DNA from: Akkermansiaceae bacterium
GTDB taxonomy: Bacteria > Verrucomicrobiota > Verrucomicrobiia > Verrucomicrobiales > Akkermansiaceae
Assembly: GCA_013041925.1 (NCBI GenBank)
Contig: JABDRB010000011.1
Coordinates: 208,824 to 272,823, forward strand
Length of the DNA stretch: 64,000 nucleotides
Direction: 5' to 3'
Shown here: positions 1-8,680 of the stretch, in pieces
Position numbering within the stretch: position 1 is the first letter of the stretch
Layout of the letters: each line of letters starts with the position of its first letter
The notes under the pieces: model-generated
Told to the model about the DNA's origin: nothing
The model's database searches: none
What the model saw: only the letters and a program-made list of their open reading frames with translations
Program-made: the position numbers and the translations under genes

Positions 1-204
1 TCCAAAATCAGCCGCCAAAGCCAACTCCTAGGGAAACTCCGTATCGGCGACGTCATCCGCGCCATCAACAGCCGACGGGCGCAAAGTGCCGATGACTTCC
101 TCACACGCCTCGCCGCCTCCGCAGCAGTCCAAGACACGGAGCTCTTAGTCAAAAGAGGCGAGCTTTCATTCCGCATCACCCTCTCCCGCGTCCGCACACG
201 CTAG
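1..204 (+). CDS. C-terminal end of a PDZ-domain protein (partial, cut by window start)
   Basis: An open frame runs from base 1 to a TAG at 202-204 and gives 67 residues. It contains LRIGDVIRAINSRRAQSADDF, the 'G-D-x-I-x-x-I-N' turn typical of a PDZ domain, followed by a beta strand ending in ITLSRVRTR. PDZ domains of this kind sit at the C-terminus of HtrA/DegP-type proteases and of processing peptidases. The catalytic part lies outside the window, so the protein class is an inference. The stop codon falls inside a 13-nt tandem repeat. Confidence 0.7.
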   Translation, partial: SKISRQSQLLGKLRIGDVIRAINSRRAQSADDFLTRLAASAAVQDTELLVKRGELSFRITLSRVRTR

Positions 205-246
205 GATCACACGCTAGGATCACACGCTAGGATCACACGCTAAGAT
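196..246. repeat. Tandem 13-nt repeat, four copies
   Basis: The unit ACACGCTAGGATC occurs in three perfect copies and a fourth that varies (ACACGCTAAGAT). The first copy holds the TAG stop of the upstream PDZ gene, so every unit carries an in-frame-like TAG. It looks like a slippage expansion at the gene end. No function is evident. Confidence 0.85.
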
Positions 247-280
247 ATGTCGCCCGATGAACGTCAGGCACAGACGGCAT

Positions 281-478
281 CTACCTCTTCGAGGCAGGCA
301 CGACGGGTGCCGCAGGATCGGTCGGCTTTTCCTGTCCATCCCAGGTCTTCCCGTGTCCCGTGTTCTGTATCCCAGTCCCTAGGCGCTGGAAGTCACGACC
401 CACCCCAATAAACGTATTACAGGAACTCACCGCAAAAACCACCAACACACTAAATCCCATAAAAATTGACTGCTTCAT
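281..478 (-). CDS. Entericidin-like small lipoprotein
   Basis: This 65-residue protein starts at ATG 478 (MKQSIFMGF); an upstream in-frame start at 502 would add eight residues before the signal peptide. A hydrophobic segment ends in the lipobox VSSC (Cys20), followed by the entericidin-like signature NTFIGVGRDFQ and a Gly/Pro-rich tail. Entericidin A/B-type proteins are small outer-membrane lipoproteins, linked in enterobacteria to antidote/toxin effects but widespread with no proven role elsewhere. It is convergent with the upstream PDZ gene and divergent from rseP. Confidence 0.75.
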   Translation of the reverse strand: MKQSIFMGFSVLVVFAVSSCNTFIGVGRDFQRLGTGIQNTGHGKTWDGQEKPTDPAAPVVPASKR

Positions 479-613
479 GCGACCAGTCTCGAGCCAATTC
501 ACGTATTTTGCAACCCAGAATTACCCACCGCGCCCCCCCCTGACCCATCCCATGCTTGCCAGCGAGCAGAATTACACTACATTGCCGCAACCCCCACCAC
601 TACCCACTCAGAC

Positions 614-2035
614 ATGTCAGCCATCTTCATGCCCATTCTCGTCATCCTCGTTGTCATCGTTATTTTTAACGTCATCATCTTTGTCCACGAACTCGGACAC
701 TTCCTCGCCGCTCGCTGGCGCGGACTCGAGGTGGAACGATTCCAAATCTGGTTCGGTAAACCCATCTGGAAAAAAACCTACAATGGCGTGCAATATGGCC
801 TCGGCTGGATCCCATTCGGCGGATTTGTCGCCCTCCCCCAAATGGCCACCATGGAAGCCATCGAAGGGGAAAATCAAGCCCAAGCCCTGACCCCGGCCAA
901 ACCCATCGATAAAATCATCGTCGCTGCCGCAGGCCCCCTCTTTTCCTTCCTGCTCGCCGTGCTCACCGCATTCCTCGTCTGGGGTGTCGGCAAGCCAAGC
1001 TACAAACTCAACAGCACCACCATCGGCTACATCGCCAAGGATAAACCCGCCGCCCAGGCCGAACCCGCCTTTCAAGAAGGCGATAAAATCATCGCCGTAA
1101 ACGGCATCAAGGTCGACCGCTGGCGGGGTGATACCGACACCGGCGTCAGTGAAAACATCATGCTCAGTGAGGGTGAAAAAATTGCCTTCACCGTGGAGCG
1201 CGAAGGGTCCCCTGAGCCACTCATCATCCAATCCGGCTACCATATCCCTGAAACCTCATGGTGGGATCGACGCGCCATGCGCCAAGTCGGCATCATGATG
1301 GGCTTCCGCACCCTCGTCGGCAATGTCATCGATCACAGCCCCGCCGCCGCCGCAGGCATTCAGGCAAACGACGAGATCCTCAGCGTGAATGGTAAAAAAG
1401 CGTATACCTTCCAACATATCGTGGATGCCGAAACCTCCGGCAACCCAGCCACCGTCGTCGTCATGCGCGGTGAGGAAAAACTCACTTTCACCCTCACAGG
1501 CCGCGTCCCCATTTCTCCTGAAAGCAGCCAGCCGAGCTTCGGCCTGCTACCCGGCGGCGACCCCGATCTCGTAGCCCGCACCCTGCTTCACCCTACCCCG
1601 ACCGAGCAGATTAAGCACAGCGCCGGCATCATGTACACCACCATCACCAAGGTGATCTCCAGCCAGTCTGATGTGGGCGTGCAACACCTCGCCGGCCCCA
1701 TCGGCATCGGGAAAGGGTATTACCAAATGCTCACATCCCCCGACGGATGGAAGCTGGCACTCGGGTTTACCGTCTTGTTCAACATCAACCTCGCCATCCT
1801 CAACATGCTCCCCTTCCCCGTGTTAGACGGTGGCCACATCACACTTTCCATCCTCGAGATCATCGCGCGCCGCCCCGTGCAGCCACGTATTCTGGAGTTT
1901 GTTCAGTCCGCCTTTGTGCTGATGATCTTTGGTCTCTTCCTCTTCATCACATCCAAGGACGTCGGGTCATTTTTCGTGGGGGAAAAAGGCGACCAAATAC
2001 CGGTCTTCGAGCACGTCGGCGAGTCCAAGCCGTAA
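614..2035 (+). CDS. rseP: RIP metalloprotease RseP (site-2 protease)
   Basis: The 473-residue membrane protease is expected to cleave transmembrane anti-sigma factors and leftover signal peptides within the inner membrane. The first transmembrane segment holds the zinc motif HELGH (residues 25-29). The third zinc ligand lies in NMLPFPVLDGGH (397-408). Two PDZ regions fill the middle: one around 130-205 (QEGDKIIAVNG) and one around 225-300 (QANDEILSVNG). A last hydrophobic helix lies near 425-445. Length and order match the RseP/MucP family. In many bacteria rseP neighbours uppS and cdsA; here uppS lies 1.3 kb downstream. Confidence 0.95.
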   Translation: MSAIFMPILVILVVIVIFNVIIFVHELGHFLAARWRGLEVERFQIWFGKPIWKKTYNGVQYGLGWIPFGGFVALPQMATMEAIEGENQAQALTPAKPIDKIIVAAAGPLFSFLLAVLTAFLVWGVGKPSYKLNSTTIGYIAKDKPAAQAEPAFQEGDKIIAVNGIKVDRWRGDTDTGVSENIMLSEGEKIAFTVEREGSPEPLIIQSGYHIPETSWWDRRAMRQVGIMMGFRTLVGNVIDHSPAAAAGIQANDEILSVNGKKAYTFQHIVDAETSGNPATVVVMRGEEKLTFTLTGRVPISPESSQPSFGLLPGGDPDLVARTLLHPTPTEQIKHSAGIMYTTITKVISSQSDVGVQHLAGPIGIGKGYYQMLTSPDGWKLALGFTVLFNINLAILNMLPFPVLDGGHITLSILEIIARRPVQPRILEFVQSAFVLMIFGLFLFITSKDVGSFFVGEKGDQIPVFEHVGESKP

Positions 2036-2042
2036 TCCGGCA

Positions 2043-2498
2043 TCACACACCCACCTGCCTCGCCGCCTCGTAAAGCACAATCCCCACCGAGGTGGCCAGA
2101 TTGAGGCTGCGCGTTGATCCCTTTTTCATGGGGATCGTCAGGCAATGCTCCGGATGCTTAGCCAACAAGCTTTCCGGTAGACCCTTGGTTTCACAACCAA
2201 AAACCAGATAATCCCCGTCGCTAAACTCCGCATCCCAATGCGGCCGATCCGTCTTCGTTGTCAAAAAATAAACCCGCGCGTCCTCAGCCACGGAAGCCGC
2301 AAACGCGTCCCAGTCCTCCCACAGCTGAAGGTCCACATCCTTCCAGTAATCCAAGCCCGCCCGCTTAACCTGCCGGTCATCCAGAGAAAACCCGAGAGGT
2401 TTCACCAGATGCAGCCTCGCACCCGTTGCAAGGCACAAGCGTCCCGCCGCTCCCGTGTTGTGCGGAATTTCCGGAGCCATCAGAACCACATGAATCAT
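2043..2498 (-). CDS. trmL: tRNA (cytidine/uridine(34)-2'-O)-methyltransferase TrmL
   Basis: This 151-residue SPOUT methyltransferase has the usual short TrmL length. It methylates the ribose of the wobble nucleotide in tRNA-Leu isoacceptors, using SAM bound in a trefoil knot. Family motifs are visible: PEIPHNTGAAGR near the N-terminus, FGCETKGLP (motif 2) and RSLNLATSVGIVLYEA (motif 3). It is convergent with rseP, with only 7 bases between the stops. Confidence 0.93.
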   Translation of the reverse strand: MIHVVLMAPEIPHNTGAAGRLCLATGARLHLVKPLGFSLDDRQVKRAGLDYWKDVDLQLWEDWDAFAASVAEDARVYFLTTKTDRPHWDAEFSDGDYLVFGCETKGLPESLLAKHPEHCLTIPMKKGSTRSLNLATSVGIVLYEAARQVGV

Positions 2499-2647
2499 AG
2501 ACCCTCAAATACCTTCCTCCCCGCCATCCCGCAACCGTAATCGCCCCCGTCATCACCCCAGCCCGCCTCCAGCATCACCGGATACTCCCGACCGCCAACG
2601 GTCATGGATTTCTCAACTGACAAGTCCCGATTTGTTTGTTACATATC

Positions 2648-2665
2648 GTTGAATTTCAATTCAAC
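2648..2665. promoter_or_regulatory. Perfect 8-bp inverted repeat just before a start codon
   Basis: GTTGAATT and AATTCAAC are separated by 2 nt, and the repeat ends 4 nt before the ATG at 2670. The 2-nt spacer is too short for a full RNA hairpin, which favours a dimeric repressor site on DNA. No regulator can be named. Confidence 0.4.
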
Positions 2666-2669
2666 ATCC

Positions 2670-3239
2670 ATGAAAAGCATCATCCTCGCCACACTCGCCG
2701 GTGCCACCATCGCTTTCACCTGGAACTTTGTTTCTTGGCAATTCCTCCCGTGGCATCAGATGGAAACGTTTGAAAATGACGACGCCGTCGCCCGAGTCAT
2801 CACCGAGAACGCACCGACACACGGGGTTTACACCCTACCTCGGCACCTCGATCAAAAACTCATCAAAGCCCCCCATGCCCGAGCTCTTACCCGTGGCCCC
2901 TTCCTCTACGCCATCATCCGCCCCGATCCACTCACCCACCCGTGGTCGCTGAGCCGGCACCTGATCTACGCGTTTTGCATCCAAGTCATCGGCGCATTCC
3001 TCATTACGCTCTCCATCCACCGTATCCGCGCATCTCGCTACATCTCGCGCGCCAGTGTCGGCCCTACCATGGGGCTCTTCGCGGGCCTGATGATGACCCT
3101 TCCCCAATGGAATGGCTTTGAACTCCCCCAGTCCCACACCCTCGCTCAGATCCTCGACCCACTCATCGCTTGGTCCCTTGCCGGCCTCGTCATCGCCGCC
3201 ATGATCAAACCACGGCGCGCACGCCGCATTTTTTCGTAA
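2670..3239 (+). CDS. Uncharacterised small membrane protein
   Basis: The 189-residue protein starts at MKSIILATLAG (ATG 2670); the longer frame from 2604 lacks a plausible N-terminus. It has an N-terminal hydrophobic segment (about 1-22), a soluble stretch of about 70 residues (ETFENDDAVARVITENAP, then a PRHLDQ region), and three more hydrophobic segments near 95-118, 128-145 and 163-182. This is a one-plus-three transmembrane arrangement with a periplasmic or cytoplasmic insert. I do not recognise the family and give no function. An inverted repeat abuts the start codon. Confidence 0.7.
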   Translation: MKSIILATLAGATIAFTWNFVSWQFLPWHQMETFENDDAVARVITENAPTHGVYTLPRHLDQKLIKAPHARALTRGPFLYAIIRPDPLTHPWSLSRHLIYAFCIQVIGAFLITLSIHRIRASRYISRASVGPTMGLFAGLMMTLPQWNGFELPQSHTLAQILDPLIAWSLAGLVIAAMIKPRRARRIFS

Positions 3240-3360
3240 CCACCGCCAACCGTCGGCCAAATTTGTGACTCTGCCACCCCTCGGGACTTGCGCCCAGCAT
3301 ACTTAGCGGCCACACTGCGCCCGCCACCTCCCAAGATCACACACCCATCAGCTATCTGGC

Positions 3361-4071
3361 ATGCCACCGACCAACGACATCCCACGACACATCGCCATCA
3401 TCATGGATGGCAACGGGCGCTGGGCCAATGCCCGTGGCCTGCCACGCAGAGATGGCCACCGCGCAGGCGCCGAGTCCGTGCGCAATGCCGTCGAAACCTG
3501 CCGCCAACTCGACGTCGATTTCCTCACCCTCTACGCGTTTTCATCCGAAAACTGGAAACGTCCCCAAAAAGAAATCGACGCCCTGATGAAGCTGCTCGAA
3601 CGCTTCCTGCGCGAAAAACTCCCCGAATTGCTGCAGCAAAATGTCCGATTCCAAACAATCGGTAAACTCGACATGCTTCCCGGCAAATGCCGCCAACAAA
3701 TTCATAAAGCCGAAACCGACACCCGCAACAACACCGGCCTCACCCTCATCCTCGCCCTCTCCTACGGGTCGCGTGAAGAAATCACCGACGCCGCCCGCGC
3801 CCTCGCCACCCGAGCCGCCGCTGGTGAAATCGACCCCGCCGACATCGATACCGACCTTTTTTCCCGTCACCTCTACACCGCTAACACCCCAGACCCCGAC
3901 CTCCTCATCCGAACCTCCGGCGAACTCCGGATCTCCAACTTCCTGCTCTGGCAAATCTCGTATTCAGAAATTGTCATCAGCCCGAAGTATTGGCCCGATT
4001 TTCGTGACGCCGACCTCCGCGCCGCTGTGGATGAATACGCTCGGCGCCATCGCCGCTTCGGCACCGTGTAG
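3361..4071 (+). CDS. uppS: Isoprenyl transferase (undecaprenyl diphosphate synthase)
   Basis: This 236-residue cis-prenyltransferase extends farnesyl-PP with isopentenyl-PP to make the C55 lipid carrier used for peptidoglycan and O-antigen. MDGNGRWA holds the Mg-binding Asp16. YAFSSENWKRP, and RTSGELRISNFLLWQ near the C-terminus, are signature blocks. Length is typical. The next gene begins 24 bases after the stop, so co-transcription with the response regulator is likely. Confidence 0.96.
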   Translation: MPPTNDIPRHIAIIMDGNGRWANARGLPRRDGHRAGAESVRNAVETCRQLDVDFLTLYAFSSENWKRPQKEIDALMKLLERFLREKLPELLQQNVRFQTIGKLDMLPGKCRQQIHKAETDTRNNTGLTLILALSYGSREEITDAARALATRAAAGEIDPADIDTDLFSRHLYTANTPDPDLLIRTSGELRISNFLLWQISYSEIVISPKYWPDFRDADLRAAVDEYARRHRRFGTV

Positions 4072-4095
4072 CTTCTCTCATCCCTCGCTTTCCCC

Positions 4096-5415
4096 GTGAC
4101 CGATACCACCACAGAACAAACCATCCTCCTTGTCGACTCCGATCTCGACTACCTGGAATGGGCCACCAAACACCTCTCCGCCAAGGGACTCCGCATCCTC
4201 CGCTGTGACCATGCAGAAAAAGCCGTCAAGGTCTGCGACACCACAGAAGTCCACCTCATCATCGCGGATATTATGATCCAGCCCTTTGATGGATTTGCCC
4301 TACTCTCGCGCATCCGCGCCGCCCACCCTGGCACACTCGTGATCCTCACCGCTGGCTTCCCCACCACCGCCCAAGTCATCGAGGCCACCCAGCAGGGAGC
4401 TCAGGATATCCTCAAAAAAGAATCCCTCACGTTCGAGCTCAGAGCCGTCGTCGAGACCGCTCTCCGAACCCTCGAGGAACGACGCACCGCCAGCCAACCC
4501 AACAACACCAACCCCCAACCCGATAGCCGCGTCAAAATCATCGGCAACTCGCGCGCCCTCCAAGACGTCTTCAAAATCGTCGGCCGCGTCGCCCGAACCG
4601 ACGCCCCCGTCCTCGTCTCCGGCGAAAGTGGCACCGGCAAGGAACTCGTCGCCCACGCGATCCACGAATACTCACCACGATCGAAAAGCAAGATCATCGC
4701 CATCAACTGCGGCGCCATCCCCGAAAACCTCCTCGAAAGCGAACTCTTCGGACACGAAAAAGGTGCCTTTACCGGCGCCATCACCCGCCGCGCCGGACTC
4801 TTTGAACAATGCGATGGCGGCACCCTGTTTCTTGATGAAATCGGCGACATGCCCGCACCCGTCCAGGTCAAACTCCTCCGCGTCCTCCAAGACGGAAGCT
4901 TCAGCCGCGTCGGCGGCCACGACACCCAAAAATCCGACGTCCGCATCGTCGGCGCAACCAATAAAAACCTCGCCGAGGAAGTGTCCAAAGGCCGCTTCCG
5001 CGAAGACCTCTTCTACCGACTCAACGTCGTCGAGATCCACCTGCCACCACTGCGCGCACGCGCAGAAGATATCCCCCTGCTCGCCGACCACTTCCTCCGC
5101 CTCACCCTGAAACGCAATGGCATGCCACCTCTGCACCTCAGCACTGAAGCTATGGATCACCTCAAAAACCACCGCTGGCCCGGCAACGTCCGCGAACTGG
5201 AGAACACCATCGCACGCGCATGCGCCCTAACTACCAGCGATGTCCTCCTCCCGTCCGACATCGAGTTCACCCGCACCTTCCAAAGCGAGGAAAATACCCA
5301 CCACACCACCACTCAAGCACTCCACCACCTACGCAAGGTCGCCCCCGACAACCAAAAGCTATCCACATGGATCAGCGAACAAATCGAGGCGCTCCAGCAA
5401 GACCCGCCAGCCTAA
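4096..5415 (+). CDS. NtrC-type sigma-54 response regulator lacking a visible DNA-binding domain
   Basis: The 439-residue protein starts at GTG 4096. Residues 10-125 form a receiver domain with phospho-acceptor Asp58 in LIIADIM. Residues about 148-380 are an AAA+ domain with Walker A GESGTGKE (176-183), the sigma-54 contact loop GAFTGA (223-228) and Walker B GGTLFLDEIG (241-250). It should couple ATP hydrolysis to open-complex formation by sigma-54 polymerase. The last 55 residues (ending EQIEALQQDPPA) show no Fis-type helix-turn-helix, which is unusual. No histidine kinase lies nearby. It sits between uppS and a DUF1080 gene, which starts 2 nt after its stop. Confidence 0.92.
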   Translation: MTDTTTEQTILLVDSDLDYLEWATKHLSAKGLRILRCDHAEKAVKVCDTTEVHLIIADIMIQPFDGFALLSRIRAAHPGTLVILTAGFPTTAQVIEATQQGAQDILKKESLTFELRAVVETALRTLEERRTASQPNNTNPQPDSRVKIIGNSRALQDVFKIVGRVARTDAPVLVSGESGTGKELVAHAIHEYSPRSKSKIIAINCGAIPENLLESELFGHEKGAFTGAITRRAGLFEQCDGGTLFLDEIGDMPAPVQVKLLRVLQDGSFSRVGGHDTQKSDVRIVGATNKNLAEEVSKGRFREDLFYRLNVVEIHLPPLRARAEDIPLLADHFLRLTLKRNGMPPLHLSTEAMDHLKNHRWPGNVRELENTIARACALTTSDVLLPSDIEFTRTFQSEENTHHTTTQALHHLRKVAPDNQKLSTWISEQIEALQQDPPA

Positions 5416-5417
5416 CC

Positions 5418-6152
5418 ATGAACCGATACCTGCTTAACTCTCTTATCATTTTTCTCTTCACCGGCATCACCCAGGCTGAGAACTACCTGAACCTCGATGC
5501 CTATCAACCCACCACCGACTGGCAATTCGTTGCCTCGGCCGCGCTTGACCCAGAACAACCTAACACCCTCATCCTCACCGACGGCCAACCCCACTTGCTC
5601 AACAATGGCCCGACCAAAAACCTGGAAGCAGGATACCTCATCACCCAAAAAAAGTTTGCCGACCATGAAGTCCACGTCGAGTTCATGATCCCCAAAGGAT
5701 CCAACTCCGGCTTCTACCTCATGGGCCGCTACGAAATCCAGGTGCTCGATAGCCACGGCGCCACCCGCCTCTTCGCCGGACACATGGGCGGCCTCTACGC
5801 CCGCTGGGATCCCAGCCGTAAAAAAGACAACAAATCGGCCAGCTACGACGGCAAACCACCACGCGTCAACGCCGCCAAACCTCACGGCCAATGGCAACAA
5901 CTGACCATCAAGTTCCGCGCCCCACGCTTCAACTCAAATGGCAAAAAAATTGCCCATGCCCATTTTATCGAGGTCATCCTCAACGGCCAAACCGTGCAGA
6001 AAAATATCGACGCCACAGGCCCCACCCGCTCACACCCACTCCAAGGCGAAGCCGCCAAAGGACCATTGGCCATCCAAGGTGACCACGGCCCCATCGTCAT
6101 CAGAAAACTCGAGATCATCGATCGCGACTTCTCCCCATCGCCTTCCCCATAA
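5418..6152 (+). CDS. Secreted DUF1080 (3-keto-disaccharide hydrolase-like) protein
   Basis: Starting at ATG 5418 gives 244 residues with a signal peptide (MNRYLLNSLIIFLFTGITQA). The mature part shows the DUF1080/LamG-like jelly-roll pattern: EFMIPKGSNSGFYLMGRYEIQVLDS, then GQWQQLTIKFRAPRF, then a VILNGQTVQ strand. Proteins of this family are abundant in Verrucomicrobia and Planctomycetes; some hydrolyse 3-keto-glycosides. The catalytic role is inferred from the family only. The start lies 2 nt after the response-regulator stop, so it is probably translated from the same transcript. Confidence 0.85.
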   Translation: MNRYLLNSLIIFLFTGITQAENYLNLDAYQPTTDWQFVASAALDPEQPNTLILTDGQPHLLNNGPTKNLEAGYLITQKKFADHEVHVEFMIPKGSNSGFYLMGRYEIQVLDSHGATRLFAGHMGGLYARWDPSRKKDNKSASYDGKPPRVNAAKPHGQWQQLTIKFRAPRFNSNGKKIAHAHFIEVILNGQTVQKNIDATGPTRSHPLQGEAAKGPLAIQGDHGPIVIRKLEIIDRDFSPSPSP

Positions 6153-6239
6153 CCCCACCACCAACAATGGAAACCCGTCGGCCAAAAACTCGACGACATG
6201 CAGACGAACCCGAGGCTGGTGATGGATGCTGCCAGCGGA

Positions 6240-7481
6240 TCATCGGGTGCGAGCAAGGGCCTCGCGTGCCGCGAGCGCTACGGAGTAGAGCTCAAACCGA
6301 AAAAACTGACCTTTCCATGCGCGATCCTCTTTCCACTCGTTCCCCAAGACGAGCTGGTATTCCTTCCAGTTAGAAAAGTCACCGCTGATCTGCTTCACGG
6401 GGATGGATTTGCCATCCATGTAGAATGCCAGCTTGCCGGGTTGATAGGTGATTACGATCCGGTGGGTCTTGCCCTGCTGAATCTTACCCAGCTTAACCTC
6501 GGGCTTGGTTCCGTTGTCGCCAGTTTGGGTCGTGCGCAAGCGCAACACGAGCTGGTCGTTCTCTTGGCATAGCGAAAAATTTCTCATATAGCCGTTCAGT
6601 GAGAAGGAGAACATGCGGGCCGGCCCCGTTTGTTGCAGGCTGGATGTTTCAAAGTCGAGCGCGAGCGACCACTGCTTGCTTAACTTGCATGCGCTCAGGA
6701 GCTTCCGGTTCAACCCCTCAATGAGGGTTTTTCCACCCACCATCGTCAGGCTGCCGTCCTTGGCGATGCCATTCCCTCCTTGCTCACTCAATTGGCAACC
6801 CGATGCGGCCCGACGGTTCGGCCCGAGCAAAACATCGGGTCGATTGCGGTCCCATGCCAAGATCAGCGGGGCAGCAGCGTGACGATCACGATCCACGTTG
6901 GGATTGGATGGCTGGGGGGGGACCGCACTATGCCCTCGCGCTTGCCCAGCAGGTAGGCTGGCCATGAATTTTTGTGCCTTCGTGACTTCGGTTTTAACCC
7001 GAAGCGCCTGCTCCAGCTCTCCGTCCTGAGTCAGCTTCTTTTGCAGCGCTCCGAGGTCAGCCAGATAGCTTTGGGTCAATTTCGTCATACTTTGGCCTCG
7101 TTGCGCATCGGCTTTGGCCCGCGACTGATTGTAAATGGTTCTCAACTTGAGAACGGAGGCATGGGTGCCATCGGAATTCTTGGCGGGCACGGTCTCGGTT
7201 TCATTGAAACGTTTCAGCTCCGCCTTGACGGCCAGCAGACCCTCCAGCTGGCCTTGCTTCTGAAGCAGGGCCGCAGTGCCATCCAAGGCAGACGTGTATT
7301 GCCGAGCCAAAACCTCCAACTGGTCGGCATATAGGCTGTCAGCCTGGGTGATACGCAGCTCGTAGATCTCCTTGCGAGCTTGCGCAGGATGATACGCAGC
7401 CGTCTCCGCAAGAGACAACCCAGTGAGCACCATGCTCAATGCCAGAAGAAGGAATGTAAAAAGGTTCGGAATGTTTTTCAT
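6240..7481 (-). CDS. Secreted protein with N-terminal coiled coil and C-terminal LamG-like domain
   Basis: The 413-residue protein has a signal peptide (MKNIPNLFTFLLLALSMVLTGLSLA). A helical Gln/Leu/Lys-rich region (about 28-165) has heptad-like runs such as LAVKAELKRFNET and GELEQALRVKTEVTKAQ. A Pro-rich linker follows, then a concanavalin/LamG-like domain (about 200-413) with SLALDFETSS, THRIVITYQPGKLAFYMDGK and FRFELYSVALAAREALA, the usual LamG ending. Such proteins are common exported proteins in Verrucomicrobia and Planctomycetes. A carbohydrate or surface-binding role is inferred. Confidence 0.75.
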   Translation of the reverse strand: MKNIPNLFTFLLLALSMVLTGLSLAETAAYHPAQARKEIYELRITQADSLYADQLEVLARQYTSALDGTAALLQKQGQLEGLLAVKAELKRFNETETVPAKNSDGTHASVLKLRTIYNQSRAKADAQRGQSMTKLTQSYLADLGALQKKLTQDGELEQALRVKTEVTKAQKFMASLPAGQARGHSAVPPQPSNPNVDRDRHAAAPLILAWDRNRPDVLLGPNRRAASGCQLSEQGGNGIAKDGSLTMVGGKTLIEGLNRKLLSACKLSKQWSLALDFETSSLQQTGPARMFSFSLNGYMRNFSLCQENDQLVLRLRTTQTGDNGTKPEVKLGKIQQGKTHRIVITYQPGKLAFYMDGKSIPVKQISGDFSNWKEYQLVLGNEWKEDRAWKGQFFRFELYSVALAAREALARTR

Positions 7482-7552
7482 AATCGTGGAAATTTGTAGC
7501 TCGTAATCGTTGAGCCCATGAATCGGCTGACTGAACTCATTTAGATGCTTGG

Positions 7553-8680
7553 TTAAAGGGCGTGCATGATCTGATTGACCGCTGTGGTGACAGGCAAGGT
7601 GTTCGATGCTACTTGAGCTTCGATCTCGGGGAGAAGTGCTTGAATGCGCTCACTCCGAAGAAATCGGTTGCGGAGTTCCTCCTCAATCATGGCATGCATC
7701 CACTCGATGGATTGCCTTTTCCGCCGATCGGCAAAGGCACCGGAATCCTGAGTCACGGCGCTGAATTCCTCGATAATTTCCCAGAGGCTTTCTAGTGTCG
7801 GCCGTTCAAATGCGGAACAGGTCACCGCACAGGTTTTCCATCCTGGGGTGGCGGGTTGGAGAAATTCCAATACACGTCCATACTCGGAAGCTGCGAGTCT
7901 TGCCGGCTGAAGGTTGTCACCATCGGCCTTGTTCACAGCTAACAGGTCAGCAATTTCGATGACGCCTTTTTTCATCCCCTGAAGTTCGTCGCCCGCTCCG
8001 GCGAGCATGACGAGAAAAAAGAAATCGACCATTGAGCGCACGGAGACCTCATTTTGGCCGACACCCACCGTCTCTACTAAAATGATATCATAGCCGGACG
8101 CCTCGCAAAGCAGCATGGTCTCGCGACTCTTGCGTCCCACTCCACCGAGGGAGCCGGAAGAGGGTGACGGGCGGATGTAAGCGTTGGGTTCGCGCACAAG
8201 GTTTTCCATCCGCGTTTTATCACCCAGAATACTGCCGCCATGCACGGTGCTACTGGGGTCGACCGCGAGGATGGCGACGCGGTGACCCTTGGCACAAAGC
8301 ATGCAGCCGAGCGATTCGATGAGTGTGCTTTTCCCCACCCCTGGGACACCTGTGATCCCCACACGGATCGATTTCCCTGACTGAGGGAGGATGCGCTGAA
8401 GTAGCGCCTGAGCAATTTCCTCATGTTCGGGCAGGTTACTTTCTACCAGCGTGATAGCGCGGGAAAGGATGGTTTTATCTGCGTTAAGAATCCCCTGCTC
8501 GTAGTCGTCGAGGCTGAGTTTGCGGCGTTTTTTAAGTGATCGTTTCCGTGCTGGCATGTCGCCTGGCATACCGTCGTGACCGCCTTCGACACCAGGTGCG
8601 ACAAATCCTGCGTATCGTCCATGATGGTGATCGTCCTGAGCATCATCGGGTTGCCAGTCGGGTTTGATTTTATGAGGCAT
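7553..8680 (-). CDS. meaB: Methylmalonyl-CoA mutase-associated GTPase MeaB/ArgK
   Basis: The 375-residue G3E GTPase has P-loop GVPGVGKST (about 110-118), AVDPSS, ETVGVGQNE (switch/Walker B) and NKADGDN as the guanine-specificity motif. MeaB loads and protects the B12 cofactor of acyl-CoA mutases. The first about 50 residues are an extra Asp/His/Gly-rich segment ending in ARKRSLKKRRKLS. The real start may be the internal ATG before PARKRS. No mutase subunit is present in this window, so its partner must lie elsewhere. Confidence 0.93.
   Translation of the reverse strand: MPHKIKPDWQPDDAQDDHHHGRYAGFVAPGVEGGHDGMPGDMPARKRSLKKRRKLSLDDYEQGILNADKTILSRAITLVESNLPEHEEIAQALLQRILPQSGKSIRVGITGVPGVGKSTLIESLGCMLCAKGHRVAILAVDPSSTVHGGSILGDKTRMENLVREPNAYIRPSPSSGSLGGVGRKSRETMLLCEASGYDIILVETVGVGQNEVSVRSMVDFFFLVMLAGAGDELQGMKKGVIEIADLLAVNKADGDNLQPARLAASEYGRVLEFLQPATPGWKTCAVTCSAFERPTLESLWEIIEEFSAVTQDSGAFADRRKRQSIEWMHAMIEEELRNRFLRSERIQALLPEIEAQVASNTLPVTTAVNQIMHAL

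Noticed and set aside
617..1243. 208-codon frame antisense to rseP
   Set aside because: Gly/Asp/Glu-rich composition typical of the reverse of GC-rich coding DNA; rseP motifs are intact on the other strand.
4672..5172. 166-codon frame antisense to the response regulator AAA+ domain
   Set aside because: The reverse complement of well-conserved Walker motifs explains it.
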